Shown in pieces: positions 32,848 through 41,667 of a DNA stretch of 64,000 bases (within the stretch, counting starts at the first letter, position 1; every line of letters starts with the position of its first letter). The DNA comes from Variovorax saccharolyticus (GTDB lineage: Bacteria > Pseudomonadota > Gammaproteobacteria > Burkholderiales > Burkholderiaceae_C): positions 248,001 through 312,000 of the forward strand of contig NZ_JASZYT010000009.1 of assembly GCF_030316765.1 (NCBI RefSeq). The letters run 5' to 3'. The position numbers and the translations under genes are program-made. The notes beneath the pieces are model-generated. The model saw only the letters and a list, made by a program, of their open reading frames with translations. It searched no databases and was not told the DNA's origin.

Positions 32848-34395
32848 ATGCGTGCCCTGATCGTCCGAATCGCGCGCACCCTCGTGCTGGCGACCTCGCT
32901 GTTCTCGCTGCTGGCGGGTGCCCAGCAGGCGCAGACCTTCTCCAGGGAGCAGCTCGACCAGATGATGGCGCCGATCGCGCTCTACCCCGACTCGCTGCTG
33001 TCGCAGGTGCTGATGGCCTCGACCTATCCCGCGGACGTTGCCGATGCCGCCAAGTGGTCGAAGGCGAACCGGGACCAGAAGGGCGACGCGGCCCTGAAGC
33101 TGGTGGCCGACCAGCCCTGGGACCCGAGCGTGCAGTCGCTGGTCGCGTTTCCGCAGGTGCTCCAGACGATGGGCGACAAGCCCGACTGGGTGCAGAACCT
33201 CGGCGACGCCTTCCTCGCCTCCTCCAAGGACGTGCTCGATTCGGCGCAGCGGCTGCGCGCCCAGGCGCAGAAGACGGGCAGCCTCAAGAGCTCCGATCAG
33301 CAGAAGGTCATCGTCGAGCAGGAGCCGCAGACGCAGCAGACCATCATCAAGATCGAGCCGACGAATCCGCAGGTGGTCTATGTGCCGTCGTACAACCCGA
33401 CAGTGGTGTACGGCACCTGGCCCTATCCGGCCTACCCCCCGTACTACTACCCGCCGGCGCCGTACTACTACCCCGGCGCTGCGCTGGCGACCGGCATCGC
33501 GTTCGGTGTCGGCGTCGCGGCCACGGCGGCGCTGTGGGGCAACGCCAACTGGGGCGGCGGCAACGTGAACGTCAACGTCAACCGCTACAACAGCGTCAAC
33601 ACGAACCGCCAGCTCAATGCCAGCCAGACGAACTTCCAGCACAACGCGGCCAACCGCCGCGGCGTGCCGTACCGGGATTCGGCGAGCCAGCAGCAGTTCG
33701 GCAAGAACGTGGGCGGTGCCAACCAGCGCGGCGACTACCGCGGTCGCGACCCGGCGCAGGCCGCCACCCGCGATGCGCAGCGCCAGCAGGCGCAGAACCA
33801 GTTGCAGCAGCGCGGCATGGACCCGGGCCAGGGCCGCGACCAGCTTCGCAACGATCCGGCGACACGGGAACGCGCGCAGGCGGCCGCAGGCGGCGCCGGG
33901 CGCGATCGTGGCGGGCAGAACGCGGGCGGGGACCGCGGCGGCATCGGCTCCGGGGACCGAGCAGGTGACCGCGCCGGTGACCGCGCAGGCGATCGGGCAG
34001 GCGACCGCGCGGGTGACCGAGGAGGTGACCGCGGGGGAGGCCCGGGCGCCGGCGATCGCGGCGGCGGCGACCGCGCCCAGAACCGCCCGCAGACGCGCGG
34101 CGGCGACAACGCGCTCAGGGGCGCCGGCGATGCCGGAAACCAGGCACGCCAGCAGGCCAGCCGGGGCGATGCCAGCCGGCAGTCGATGGCGCAGAACCAC
34201 GGCGGCGGCGCGGCCCGCAGCCATGCCGGGGGAGGCGCAGGCGGGGCACGCCCGAGCGCCGGTGGCGGCGGCGGCGCGCACATGAGCGCGGGTGGCGGCG
34301 GCGCCCGCATGGGCGGCGGCGGCGGCGGGGGTGGCCGCATGGGCGGCGGCGGTGGCGGCGGACGAGGCGGCGGCGGCGGCGGGCGCGGGCGCTGA
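32848..34395 (+). CDS. DUF3300-domain exported protein with low-complexity Gly-rich tail
   Basis: A 515-residue exported protein. Signal peptide ~1-26; then the DUF3300 domain (QLDQMMAPIALYPDSLLSQV, ASTYPADVADAAKWSKAN, NPQVVYVPSYNPTVVYGTWP). A short hydrophobic stretch (ATGIAFGVGVAATAALWG) follows, then an Asn-rich part and a disordered C-terminal 200 residues with GDRA repeats and long Gly runs. The function of DUF3300 is unknown; its recurring pairing with DUF2950 genes suggests an envelope role. 28 bp downstream of the response-regulator gene, RBS AGGAGG. Confidence 0.88.
   Translation: MRALIVRIARTLVLATSLFSLLAGAQQAQTFSREQLDQMMAPIALYPDSLLSQVLMASTYPADVADAAKWSKANRDQKGDAALKLVADQPWDPSVQSLVAFPQVLQTMGDKPDWVQNLGDAFLASSKDVLDSAQRLRAQAQKTGSLKSSDQQKVIVEQEPQTQQTIIKIEPTNPQVVYVPSYNPTVVYGTWPYPAYPPYYYPPAPYYYPGAALATGIAFGVGVAATAALWGNANWGGGNVNVNVNRYNSVNTNRQLNASQTNFQHNAANRRGVPYRDSASQQQFGKNVGGANQRGDYRGRDPAQAATRDAQRQQAQNQLQQRGMDPGQGRDQLRNDPATRERAQAAAGGAGRDRGGQNAGGDRGGIGSGDRAGDRAGDRAGDRAGDRAGDRGGDRGGGPGAGDRGGGDRAQNRPQTRGGDNALRGAGDAGNQARQQASRGDASRQSMAQNHGGGAARSHAGGGAGGARPSAGGGGGAHMSAGGGGARMGGGGGGGGRMGGGGGGGRGGGGGGRGR
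33953..34035 (+). repeat. 12-bp tandem repeat encoding GDRA units
   Basis: About six degenerate 12-bp units of the GGTGACCGCGCC type encode consecutive GDRA/GDRG tetrapeptides within the DUF3300 gene. Units differ at third positions (GAC/GAT, CGC/CGG/CGA), so it is an old or purified array, in frame throughout. Confidence 0.75.
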
Positions 34396-34407
34396 CAGGA
34401 GACACAC

Positions 34408-35352
34408 ATGACGACGCAATCGACCCCCCTCCAGCGCAACGGAGTTCCGCTCCTGAAAAGCGCCTTCTTCAAGCGTGTCGCGGCCGCCGTCGCGGTCGCG
34501 CTCTCGCTCTCGCTCACCTCCGGCGCCTCGTTCGCGCAGCGCGCCTATCCGACGCCGGAAGCAGCGGCCGACGCGTTCGTCGACGCGGTTTCGCGCCTCG
34601 ACGCCGCGGCCCTGGGCACGGTGCTCGGCCCCGACTGGCGGCGCTTCGTTCCGCCCGCCGGCATCGATGCCGAAGACCTCTACGACTTCCTGGGCGCATG
34701 GGCCAAGCGGCACCAGGTGGTCCTCGAGAATCCGGGCAAGGCGGTGCTGGCGGCCGGCGAAGGCGACTGGACCTTGCCGGTGCCGATCGTCAAGACCCCC
34801 GCCGGCTGGCGCTTCGATCCCCGCGCCGGCGCCGAGCTCATGCGCAGCCGCCGCATCGGGCGCAACGAGCTCGCCGCGATGCAGGCGGCGCTGGCGTACT
34901 TCGATGCCCAGAAGGAATACGCGCAGAAGGATCGGGACGGCAACGGCGTGCTCGAGTACGCCCAGAAGTTCGTGAGTTCGCCCGGCAAGCACGACGGCCT
35001 GTACTGGCCCGATGCGTCCGGACAGGACCAGAGCCCGCTCGGGCCGCTCTATGCGGACGCGAGGCCGGGCGAGGGCTACCACGGCTATCACTTCAGGATT
35101 CTCAAGGCCCAGGGCAGGGACGCGCCCGGCGGAGCCTACGACTACGTGCTCGGCGGCCGGATGCGCAGCGGCTTCGCGCTGATCGCCTGGCCGGTGCGCT
35201 ACGGGGATACGGGCGTGATGAGCTTCATGGTCAGCCACGACGGCACGGTCTACGAGAAGGACCTGGGGCCGGGCAGCGATGCCGCGGCGCGCGCCCTGAC
35301 GCGCTTCAATCCGGACGCGGGCTGGCGCAAGGTGGTGGTGCCCGGGAGTTGA
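34408..35352 (+). CDS. DUF2950-domain exported protein
   Basis: A 314-residue exported protein. The N-terminal hydrophobic segment VAAAVAVALSLSLTSGASFA ends at Q-R. The domain starts AYPTPEAAADAFVDAVSRLD and includes FDAQKEYAQKDRDGNGVLEY and GGAYDYVLGGRMRSGFALIA, both typical of DUF2950. No enzymatic motif is recognised. It follows the DUF3300 gene by 12 bp, a pairing seen in many proteobacteria. Confidence 0.86.
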   Translation: MTTQSTPLQRNGVPLLKSAFFKRVAAAVAVALSLSLTSGASFAQRAYPTPEAAADAFVDAVSRLDAAALGTVLGPDWRRFVPPAGIDAEDLYDFLGAWAKRHQVVLENPGKAVLAAGEGDWTLPVPIVKTPAGWRFDPRAGAELMRSRRIGRNELAAMQAALAYFDAQKEYAQKDRDGNGVLEYAQKFVSSPGKHDGLYWPDASGQDQSPLGPLYADARPGEGYHGYHFRILKAQGRDAPGGAYDYVLGGRMRSGFALIAWPVRYGDTGVMSFMVSHDGTVYEKDLGPGSDAAARALTRFNPDAGWRKVVVPGS

Positions 35353-35353
35353 G

Positions 35354-37102
35354 GTGGACCCCTCGATGAGCGGCGGACATGGCGAACCGCCGCTCCTGCG
35401 CTGGCTGCCGGGGCTGCGCACCCTGCGCGCCTACCAGTGGGCCTGGCTGCGGCACGACATCACGGCCGGCCTGGTGCTGACCACGATGCTGGTGCCCGTG
35501 GGCATCGCGTACGCCGAGGCTTCGGGCGTCGGCGGCATCTACGGCCTCTACGCGACCATCGTTCCGCTGCTCGCCTACGCGCTGTTCGGGCCCAGCCGCA
35601 TCCTCGTGCTCGGACCTGATTCGGCGCTGGCGGCCCTGATCCTGGCCGTGGTCGCGCCCTTGTCGGGCGGCGATCCCCTGCGCGCCATAGCGCTCGCGAG
35701 TGCGATGGCGATCGTCTCGGGCCTGGTCTGCATCACGGCCGGCCTCGCCAAGCTCGGCTTCGTGACCGAACTGCTGTCGAAGCCGATCCGCTATGGCTAC
35801 ATGAACGGCATCGCGCTCACCGTGATCGTGAGCCAGCTGCCGAAGCTGTTCGGCTTCTCCGTCGAGGCCGAAGGCGCGCACCGGCAGGCCTGGGCCTTCG
35901 TGCAGGGCCTGCTGGCGGGAAGGCCGAACCCGACCGCCCTGGCCATCGGCGCCGGCACGCTCGCGGCCATCCTCGCCCTGCAGCGGCTGCCGCGCATCCC
36001 GGCGGTGCTGCTGGCGGTGGTGGCGGCCACGCTGGCCGCCGCTGCCTTCGACCTCGCCGGCCGCAGCGGCATCTCGGTGCTGGGTCCGCTGCCCCAGGGC
36101 CTGCCCGGCCTCGCGCTGCCGATCATCGGCATCGACGACATCGCGCCGGTGCTGCTCGGCGGCCTGGCCGTGGCGCTGGTGTCCTTCGCCGACACCAGCG
36201 TGCTCTCGCGCGTGTACGCCGCAAGGCTGCACACGCCACCGGCCCCGAACCAGGAAATGATCGGCCTCGGCGTCGCCAACCTCGCGACCGGCTTCTTCCA
36301 GGGCATGCCGATCAGCAGCAGCGCATCGCGCACCCCGGTGGCCGAATCCGCCGGTGCCCGCACGCAGCTCACCGGCGTGGTCGGCGCCCTCGCCATCACG
36401 GCCTTGCTGCTGGTGGCGCCGAACCTGCTGCGCAACCTGCCCAGCGCGGCGCTCGCGGCCGTGGTGATCGCGGCGGCCATCGGCCTGATCGAGATCGCCG
36501 ACCTGCGCCGCATCTACCGCATCCAGCAATGGGAGTTCTGGCTGTCGATGGTCTGCTTCGCCGGCGTCGCCTTGTTCGGCGCCATTCCCGGCATCGGCAT
36601 CGCGGTCGTCATCGCGGTGATCGAATTTCTCTGGGACGGCTGGCGTCCCCACTCGGCCGTGCTCGGCCGGGTCGAGCGCATCAAGGGCTATCACGACATC
36701 ACGCGCTATCCGCAGGCCAGCCGGATCCCGGGGCTGGTGCTGTTCCGCTGGGATGCGCCGCTGTTCTTCGCCAACGCGGAGCTCTTTCGCGACCGCGTGC
36801 TGGCAGCGGTGGCGGCTTCGCCGACCCCGGTGCGCTGGGTCGTGGTGGCTGCCGAGCCCGTGACCAGCGTGGACGTGACCGCCGCCGACATCGTGGCGGA
36901 ACTCGACGACAGCCTGCTGGCCCAAGACATCGAACTCTGCTTCGCGGAAATGAAGGACCCGGTGAAGGACAAGCTCAAGCGCTTCGGGCTGTTCGCGCGC
37001 CTGGGCGCCGAGACCTTCTATCCGACGCTCGGCGAGGCCGTGAAGGCCTACCTTCGAAGCCATCCCGTCGAGTGGGAGGACTGGGACAACGACGCCCGGT
37101 GA
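35354..37102 (+). CDS. SulP/SLC26-family anion transporter with STAS domain
   Basis: A 582-residue inner-membrane transporter. The SLC26 signature is in the N-terminal part: TAGLVLTTMLVPVGIAYAEA, GLYATIVPLLAYALFGPSRI, then ~10 more membrane helices. The C-terminal STAS domain (~445-570) starts RYPQASRIPGLVLFRWDAPL. The family moves sulfate, bicarbonate or dicarboxylates, usually with H+ or Na+. The start is GTG 35354, 1 bp after the DUF2950 stop; ATG 35366 is an alternative. Sulfate uptake would contrast with the sulfatase operon downstream, so substrate is open. Confidence 0.88.
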   Translation: MDPSMSGGHGEPPLLRWLPGLRTLRAYQWAWLRHDITAGLVLTTMLVPVGIAYAEASGVGGIYGLYATIVPLLAYALFGPSRILVLGPDSALAALILAVVAPLSGGDPLRAIALASAMAIVSGLVCITAGLAKLGFVTELLSKPIRYGYMNGIALTVIVSQLPKLFGFSVEAEGAHRQAWAFVQGLLAGRPNPTALAIGAGTLAAILALQRLPRIPAVLLAVVAATLAAAAFDLAGRSGISVLGPLPQGLPGLALPIIGIDDIAPVLLGGLAVALVSFADTSVLSRVYAARLHTPPAPNQEMIGLGVANLATGFFQGMPISSSASRTPVAESAGARTQLTGVVGALAITALLLVAPNLLRNLPSAALAAVVIAAAIGLIEIADLRRIYRIQQWEFWLSMVCFAGVALFGAIPGIGIAVVIAVIEFLWDGWRPHSAVLGRVERIKGYHDITRYPQASRIPGLVLFRWDAPLFFANAELFRDRVLAAVAASPTPVRWVVVAAEPVTSVDVTAADIVAELDDSLLAQDIELCFAEMKDPVKDKLKRFGLFARLGAETFYPTLGEAVKAYLRSHPVEWEDWDNDAR

Positions 37103-37106
37103 GGGC

Positions 37107-38153
37107 TCACAGCAGCCGCGCGGCTTCGTCCAGCAGGTTGCGAGGCTTGGGCACCGCGACCCTGGCCACCTTCACGAGCGCGAACGCGCGCTCGCTCGGC
37201 GGATCGCCCGGAACCCGGGCGACCTCCAGGTCGAGCGTGTGGCCGTCCTCCGCGCCCTGCCCCTCGAGCACGACGTTCATGCGGCTCAGGCGCAGGCTTC
37301 TGCGGGCGACGCGAATCAGGTTCCCGGCGTCCGCCAACACCTGGCACATGCGTTCGAGCTGGCGATCCAGCGCCTCGCTGCGCGAGCCCAGGCTCCTGAG
37401 AGCCACGTCGTTCTCCTCGCGCTGCGCGCGCAGCCGCGCCAGCTCGCCGGCATCGACCTCGAGCTCGCCGCCCAGGACCGACTGCATGCCGATGCCCTGC
37501 CGCCCCAGCAGCCGCAGCCGGGCGGCGACCAGGGCGCGCTCCTGTTCGAGGTCGTCGCGGCGGGCCGTCTCGTCAGCGATGCCGGCGAGGGCCTCGATCG
37601 CCAGCTGGTCGACCATGCGGCGCTGGATCTCCTGCCGCAGCTCGGCCTCGGTGGCGCCGCAGATCCTGATCTGGTGATCGCTGAAGCTCAGCGTGGTCTG
37701 CGCCACATCCGAGCGAAGAACACCGCCCTCCTGGGCGACGCCCAGCGTGCGGCGTTCGTTCATGGCCATCCCGAGCACGGCATAGGCCTCGGACAGACCC
37801 GGCTGCCGATCGAACAGGCCGAACAGCTCGGTCGAGCGACCGAGTGCGGGCGACACGTCGTCCGCAGCGCCGAAGAAGGCCCGGACATGGGAGTCGGAGG
37901 CCCAGCCCGCCGGACTCAGGTCGCGTGCCGGGGCAAAGCCCGCCACCAGCTCGCGCAGGTGGGTCGCTGCCTGCGCGATCGCGCCCCGGAGCCGCGCTTC
38001 GTGGCCCTGCGCCATTTGCAGGCGCGGGCTCAGGTCGAGCACGCGCGCCATCATGCGCTCGACTTCCTCGTCCCTCGGCGCCTGCATTTCCCTGTTGCCG
38101 AACAGGCGACCGAAGAATCCCACGGCGCGTTGCTCCAGCCCAAGGACAGCCAC
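37107..38153 (-). CDS. Hypothetical coiled-coil protein
   Basis: A 348-residue protein from GTG 38153; no recognised domain. The N-terminus AVGFFGRLFGNREMQAP could be a weak amphipathic membrane anchor. Two helical segments (~170-225 and ~230-275, e.g. RREDD/EQERALVAARLRLL and LARLRAQREENDVALRSLGS) look coiled-coil. There is no signal peptide. It follows the SYLF gene by 15 bp, so both are probably one transcript. Convergent with SulP, 4 bp apart. Role unknown. Confidence 0.65.
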   Translation of the reverse strand: MAVLGLEQRAVGFFGRLFGNREMQAPRDEEVERMMARVLDLSPRLQMAQGHEARLRGAIAQAATHLRELVAGFAPARDLSPAGWASDSHVRAFFGAADDVSPALGRSTELFGLFDRQPGLSEAYAVLGMAMNERRTLGVAQEGGVLRSDVAQTTLSFSDHQIRICGATEAELRQEIQRRMVDQLAIEALAGIADETARRDDLEQERALVAARLRLLGRQGIGMQSVLGGELEVDAGELARLRAQREENDVALRSLGSRSEALDRQLERMCQVLADAGNLIRVARRSLRLSRMNVVLEGQGAEDGHTLDLEVARVPGDPPSERAFALVKVARVAVPKPRNLLDEAARLL

Positions 38154-38168
38154 GGATCAAGGTTCGAA

Positions 38169-38858
38169 CTACTTCGCGGCCTTCTTGAGCGCCGCCTGCA
38201 GGCCCGCCGCTCCCGGGCTGCTGACCTCCTTCTTCGCCAGGATGTCGACCGGCGTGACCGGCTTGCCGAAATAGGCGGCGTTGAGCGACTCGCGCACGTC
38301 GATCACCGATCCGTCCACGGCCATGCCGGCGAAGGCGCCCTTGACCATCGAGAAGGCGAGGAAGTCGGTGAGCCCGGAACCGGCGCCCATGCCCTTCTTC
38401 CAGACCGCGACCGACGCATCGCCGCCCAGCTTCACCTTGCTCGAGAACAGCGAGTCCAGGGCCTTCTGCGTATGCACCATCATCACCATCTCGGCCGACG
38501 AGGCGCCGGCCTGGAAGCCGAAGCTGGCCGAGCCCATGGTGTAGAAGGCCGGGCCGCTCCAGGCGCCGGTCTTCTCGTCGCGCACCATCAGCACGCCGGT
38601 GCCGCCGGAGCCGCCGAGCACGAAGCCGGCCTTGAGGATCTGCGGGAAGATCAGGACGCCCTTGGCCTGGCCGAGGGCGGCTCCGAAGTCGGGGAAGTCC
38701 TTGTGCTTCGAAAAGGCCGCGACCGTGGCCTGCGCCTTCTGGACCAGGGCCTTGGCGTCGGCGGCGTCGTCGGCTGCCTGCGCCGGCAGGCCGACGACCG
38801 CGGCGGCCAGCGCCAACGCACCGGCAGCGATCGAGAACTCTCTGCGAATCCTGTTCAT
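38169..38858 (-). CDS. SYLF/Ysc84-domain exported lipid-binding protein
   Basis: A 229-residue exported protein. Signal peptide ~1-28 (ALALAAAVVGLPAQAADD), then the SYLF (DUF500) domain: FGAALGQAKGVLIFPQILKA, GFVLGGSGGTGVLMVRDEK and SASFGFQAGASSAEMVMMVH. Eukaryotic relatives bind phosphoinositides; the bacterial function is unclear, probably membrane lipid interaction in the periplasm. ATG 38858 has AGGAG 8 bp upstream; the longer frame lacks a signal sequence start. An FNR-type box lies 111-124 bp upstream. Confidence 0.88.
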   Translation of the reverse strand: MNRIRREFSIAAGALALAAAVVGLPAQAADDAADAKALVQKAQATVAAFSKHKDFPDFGAALGQAKGVLIFPQILKAGFVLGGSGGTGVLMVRDEKTGAWSGPAFYTMGSASFGFQAGASSAEMVMMVHTQKALDSLFSSKVKLGGDASVAVWKKGMGAGSGLTDFLAFSMVKGAFAGMAVDGSVIDVRESLNAAYFGKPVTPVDILAKKEVSSPGAAGLQAALKKAAK

Positions 38859-38940
38859 CGTGATCTCCTGGTTGAGTACCGTCAGCAACGACGTTGAAGC
38901 GGGCGAAACGCAGAGCCTGCTGCTCGTGTCCCGTCATGCC

Positions 38941-38983
38941 ATTGTGGGAAGAGGCAACCGCGACCGGGTTGACATTGCTCAAC
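38941..38983 (-). promoter_or_regulatory. FNR-type box upstream of the SYLF gene
   Basis: GTTGA-CATTGC-TCAAC (38968-38983) is a perfect inverted repeat containing TTGA-N6-TCAA. On the minus strand a -10-like CACAAT (38946-38941) starts 29.5 bp from the box centre, similar to the other two boxes at 31987 and 42336. Confidence 0.5.
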
Positions 38984-39007
38984 GCGGGCGAGCGTCGCTC
39001 GCCGATC

Positions 39008-40447
39008 TCACTGCTTCGGCTGCAGCGGCTCGCTGGCGTTGCCGGCGACCGCGGCCATGGCCGGCTGGTCGAATCCGCCGCCCAGGGCCAGGAAGAGGTT
39101 GGTCCGCTGGGCCAGCTGTTCGGCCTGCACCTGCAGGCGCGAGGTGCGCACCGCATAGAGCGAGAGCTGGCTCTGCTCGACCGTGCGCAGGTCGACGTTG
39201 CCGACCCGGTACTGGACCCGCGCCAGGTCGAGCGCCTCGGCGTTGTCGCGCACGGCCGCCACGAGAATCGCATCGCGCTCGCGCAAGATCGACTCCGCGC
39301 CCAGCGCGTTCTCCACTTCGCCGAACGCCTTCTGGCCGACGCGCGCGTACTCGGCGACCGCCTGCTTCTGTTCCGCCGACCGGATCTCGACCTGCGCGCG
39401 CAGCGCGCCGCCCTGGTAGATCGGCGCGATCAGGTTGACGCCGAGGCTCCAGACCGGGCTGCTGACGTCCTTCAGCTCGATCAGGTCGCTGGACACATTG
39501 CTGCCGCCTGCTGTCAGGCTGATCCTGGGGAGCTGCGCCGCCTTGGCCTCGCCCACGCGGGCGAAGGCGGCGGCGACGCGACGCTCGGCCGCCACCACGT
39601 CGGGCCGCCGCTCCAGCAGCTCCGACGGCATGCCCACGGGCAGCGGCGGCGGCATCGGCGGCAACCGGTCGGCAACCGCGATCTCGGCCGCCGGATAGCG
39701 CCCGAGCAGCAGCTCGAGCGAACGCCGCGCCTGCTCGCGCGCGAAATCGATCTGCTTCAGCGTGTCGCGGTAAGGGCCGACGCTGGCGCGCGCCTGCGCC
39801 ACGGCCTGCGCGCTGCCGTTGCCGACGCGGAAGCGGTCGTCGGCCATCCGCAGCAGGGTCTCCGACGACCCGAGCGCATCCTGGGCGATCACGCGCTGCA
39901 TCCCGGCCTGGACCGCCAGGAACCATGCCTTGACCACCATCGCCGCCAGCGACTGGCGCGCGTAGGCGTAGTCGGCTTCCACGGCCGCGGACTGCTCGCG
40001 GCTCGCTTCCCGCCCATAGCGCAGGCGGCCCCAGACATCGAGCTCCAGCGATGCATTCAGGAACACGCCCTCCAGGCCCCCGCCGCCGCCGGACTTCCCG
40101 CCGCCCAGGCCGACCACGCCCACCGAGGGCAGCAAGGCACCCGAGGCCACCTTCACGTAGCCGGCGGCCTGCTCGACCCGTGCCGCCGCCACCCTCAGGT
40201 CGGCGTTGTAGGCCAGGGCCTCGTTGACCAGCGCCGTCAGCGCGGGGTCCTCGAAGGCCGCGAGCCAGCCGTCGGCCACCGGCGCCGCGACGCCTCCGCC
40301 CGCTCGGTAGGCCTCGGGCGGCGGTGCCTGCGGCAGCACCTCCTTCTGCAGCTCGGCGGGCGTCGGCGGCGACTTGAGCGCGCAGCCTGCGACTGCGGCC
40401 GCCAGCGCCGCGACGAGCATCCCGCGATGAAGCGACGGCGTGCGCAT
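39008..40447 (-). CDS. Outer-membrane efflux lipoprotein (NodT/OMF family)
   Basis: A 479-residue TolC-like channel with a lipoprotein signal: the lipobox is LAAAVAGC, Cys22. Two OEP repeats are visible (ALVNEALAYNADLRVAAARV and RPDVVAAERRVAAAFARVGE). It forms the outer-membrane exit duct of a tripartite efflux system. Its ATG shares one base with the HlyD stop (TGATG), so it is translationally coupled. No RND, MFS or ABC pump is in the operon; a DUF3302 membrane protein takes that position. Confidence 0.9.
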   Translation of the reverse strand: MRTPSLHRGMLVAALAAAVAGCALKSPPTPAELQKEVLPQAPPPEAYRAGGGVAAPVADGWLAAFEDPALTALVNEALAYNADLRVAAARVEQAAGYVKVASGALLPSVGVVGLGGGKSGGGGGLEGVFLNASLELDVWGRLRYGREASREQSAAVEADYAYARQSLAAMVVKAWFLAVQAGMQRVIAQDALGSSETLLRMADDRFRVGNGSAQAVAQARASVGPYRDTLKQIDFAREQARRSLELLLGRYPAAEIAVADRLPPMPPPLPVGMPSELLERRPDVVAAERRVAAAFARVGEAKAAQLPRISLTAGGSNVSSDLIELKDVSSPVWSLGVNLIAPIYQGGALRAQVEIRSAEQKQAVAEYARVGQKAFGEVENALGAESILRERDAILVAAVRDNAEALDLARVQYRVGNVDLRTVEQSQLSLYAVRTSRLQVQAEQLAQRTNLFLALGGGFDQPAMAAVAGNASEPLQPKQ

Positions 40448-41667
40448 CAGTGCAGCTTCAGGACGAGGTAGTTGGCGATCGCGCCGACACGAAGCATCAC
40501 CATGCGCACGATGTGGATCGCCGCCCCGTGCTCGGTGTAGATCGCGCCCTGGCCATCGGCGCCGGCGGCCAGGAACAGCCCGGCGTCCTTCTCGTCGACG
40601 ATGAGCTTGACCGGGAAGCGCCCCGGAACCTGGGGAAAGGCGCCGGTCTGCGGCAGGTTGCCCGACTGGGCCACCTGCCCCTGGCCCTGGGCCCAGACGA
40701 TCGAATCGACCTTGGCCGCGATGATCCGGCCCGGATGCGTCGACAGGGTGAACTCCGCCAGGTTGCCGGGCTCGACCAGCCGCAGCTCGTTCTGGGCATA
40801 GAGGGCGACGACCTGGTAGGTCTCCTCGACGAAGGTCATCGCGGGCGCCAGCGGCACCGCCACCACGAAGGAGCCCGGCCGGAGCTGGACGTTGATCGCA
40901 TAGCCGTCGGCCGGCGCGAAGACCGCGGTCTGGTCGAGGTTCCATTGCGCGTTGCCCAGGTCGGCGCGGCTGATATCGACCTGCGCCTTGGCGGTCGCGA
41001 GCTGCGCCCGCGCCGAGGCCACCGAGGCCTGCTCGCCATTGACCTGCCCGGAGAGCTTCTGCGTGACCTGCGCCTCGTTGGCCGCGGCCGTCACGACCTG
41101 TCCCTGCAGGTCGGCCAGGTTGGATTCCGCCTGCTCGAGCGCGAAGCGGTCACCGGCGCCGGTGGCCACCAGCTCCCGGTTCTGGCGCACCCGCATGCGG
41201 GCCAGCTCCAGCTTCGGCTGCAGCGACCTGACCTGACCCGTCGCGCCCTTCAACTGCTCCTGCAGTTGCCGGGCACCTGCCGAGGCGTCGACCAGGACGG
41301 CGGCGGCCTGCGCGAACTTGGCCTCGTCGGCGGCCAGCTTGCCCTTGGCCGCGGCGAGCTCGTTCTGGTACTGGGTGGGGTCGATCCGGAACAGCAGCTC
41401 GCCCTTCTTGACCAGCCGATTGGGCTCCACCGGCACCTCCAGCACCCGGCCCCTCACCTGCGGCACCACCTGCACCACGTACTTGATGACCCGGACATCG
41501 GCCGAGGACGGCGCCACGACGTTGAGCGTCAGGACCATCGCCGTCAGTGCGACGATCGGGATGATGACGACCGTGACCTGGGTCGCCGTGTTCCACGGCA
41601 GCCACTTCAGCTTGATGAAGAACAGCCAGACGAAGAAGGAATAGATGCCGAGCAGCAGGGCTTCCAT
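40447..41667 (-). CDS. yiaV: HlyD-type membrane fusion protein (YiaV-like)
   Basis: A 406-residue periplasmic adaptor. Two hydrophobic N-terminal segments (~5-22 and ~30-50) anchor it. The lipoyl/barrel halves are VVPQVRGRVLEVPVEPNRLV and AVFAPADGYAINVQLRPGSF, flanking a ~150-residue alpha-hairpin. E. coli YiaV has the same architecture and a DUF3302 partner, YiaW, as here. One-base overlaps couple it to both neighbours. Exported substrate unknown; the related AaeA handles aromatic acids. Confidence 0.86.
   Translation of the reverse strand: MEALLLGIYSFFVWLFFIKLKWLPWNTATQVTVVIIPIVALTAMVLTLNVVAPSSADVRVIKYVVQVVPQVRGRVLEVPVEPNRLVKKGELLFRIDPTQYQNELAAAKGKLAADEAKFAQAAAVLVDASAGARQLQEQLKGATGQVRSLQPKLELARMRVRQNRELVATGAGDRFALEQAESNLADLQGQVVTAAANEAQVTQKLSGQVNGEQASVASARAQLATAKAQVDISRADLGNAQWNLDQTAVFAPADGYAINVQLRPGSFVVAVPLAPAMTFVEETYQVVALYAQNELRLVEPGNLAEFTLSTHPGRIIAAKVDSIVWAQGQGQVAQSGNLPQTGAFPQVPGRFPVKLIVDEKDAGLFLAAGADGQGAIYTEHGAAIHIVRMVMLRVGAIANYLVLKLH

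Noticed and set aside
33953..34035. Tandem repeats as a CRISPR-like array
   Set aside because: The units are 12 bp, contiguous, in frame and coding; there are no spacers.
37099..37110. GTGAG-GG-CTCAC inverted repeat between the convergent SulP and coiled-coil genes as a terminator
   Set aside because: The stem is only 5 bp, with no T-tract on either side, and it overlaps both stop regions.
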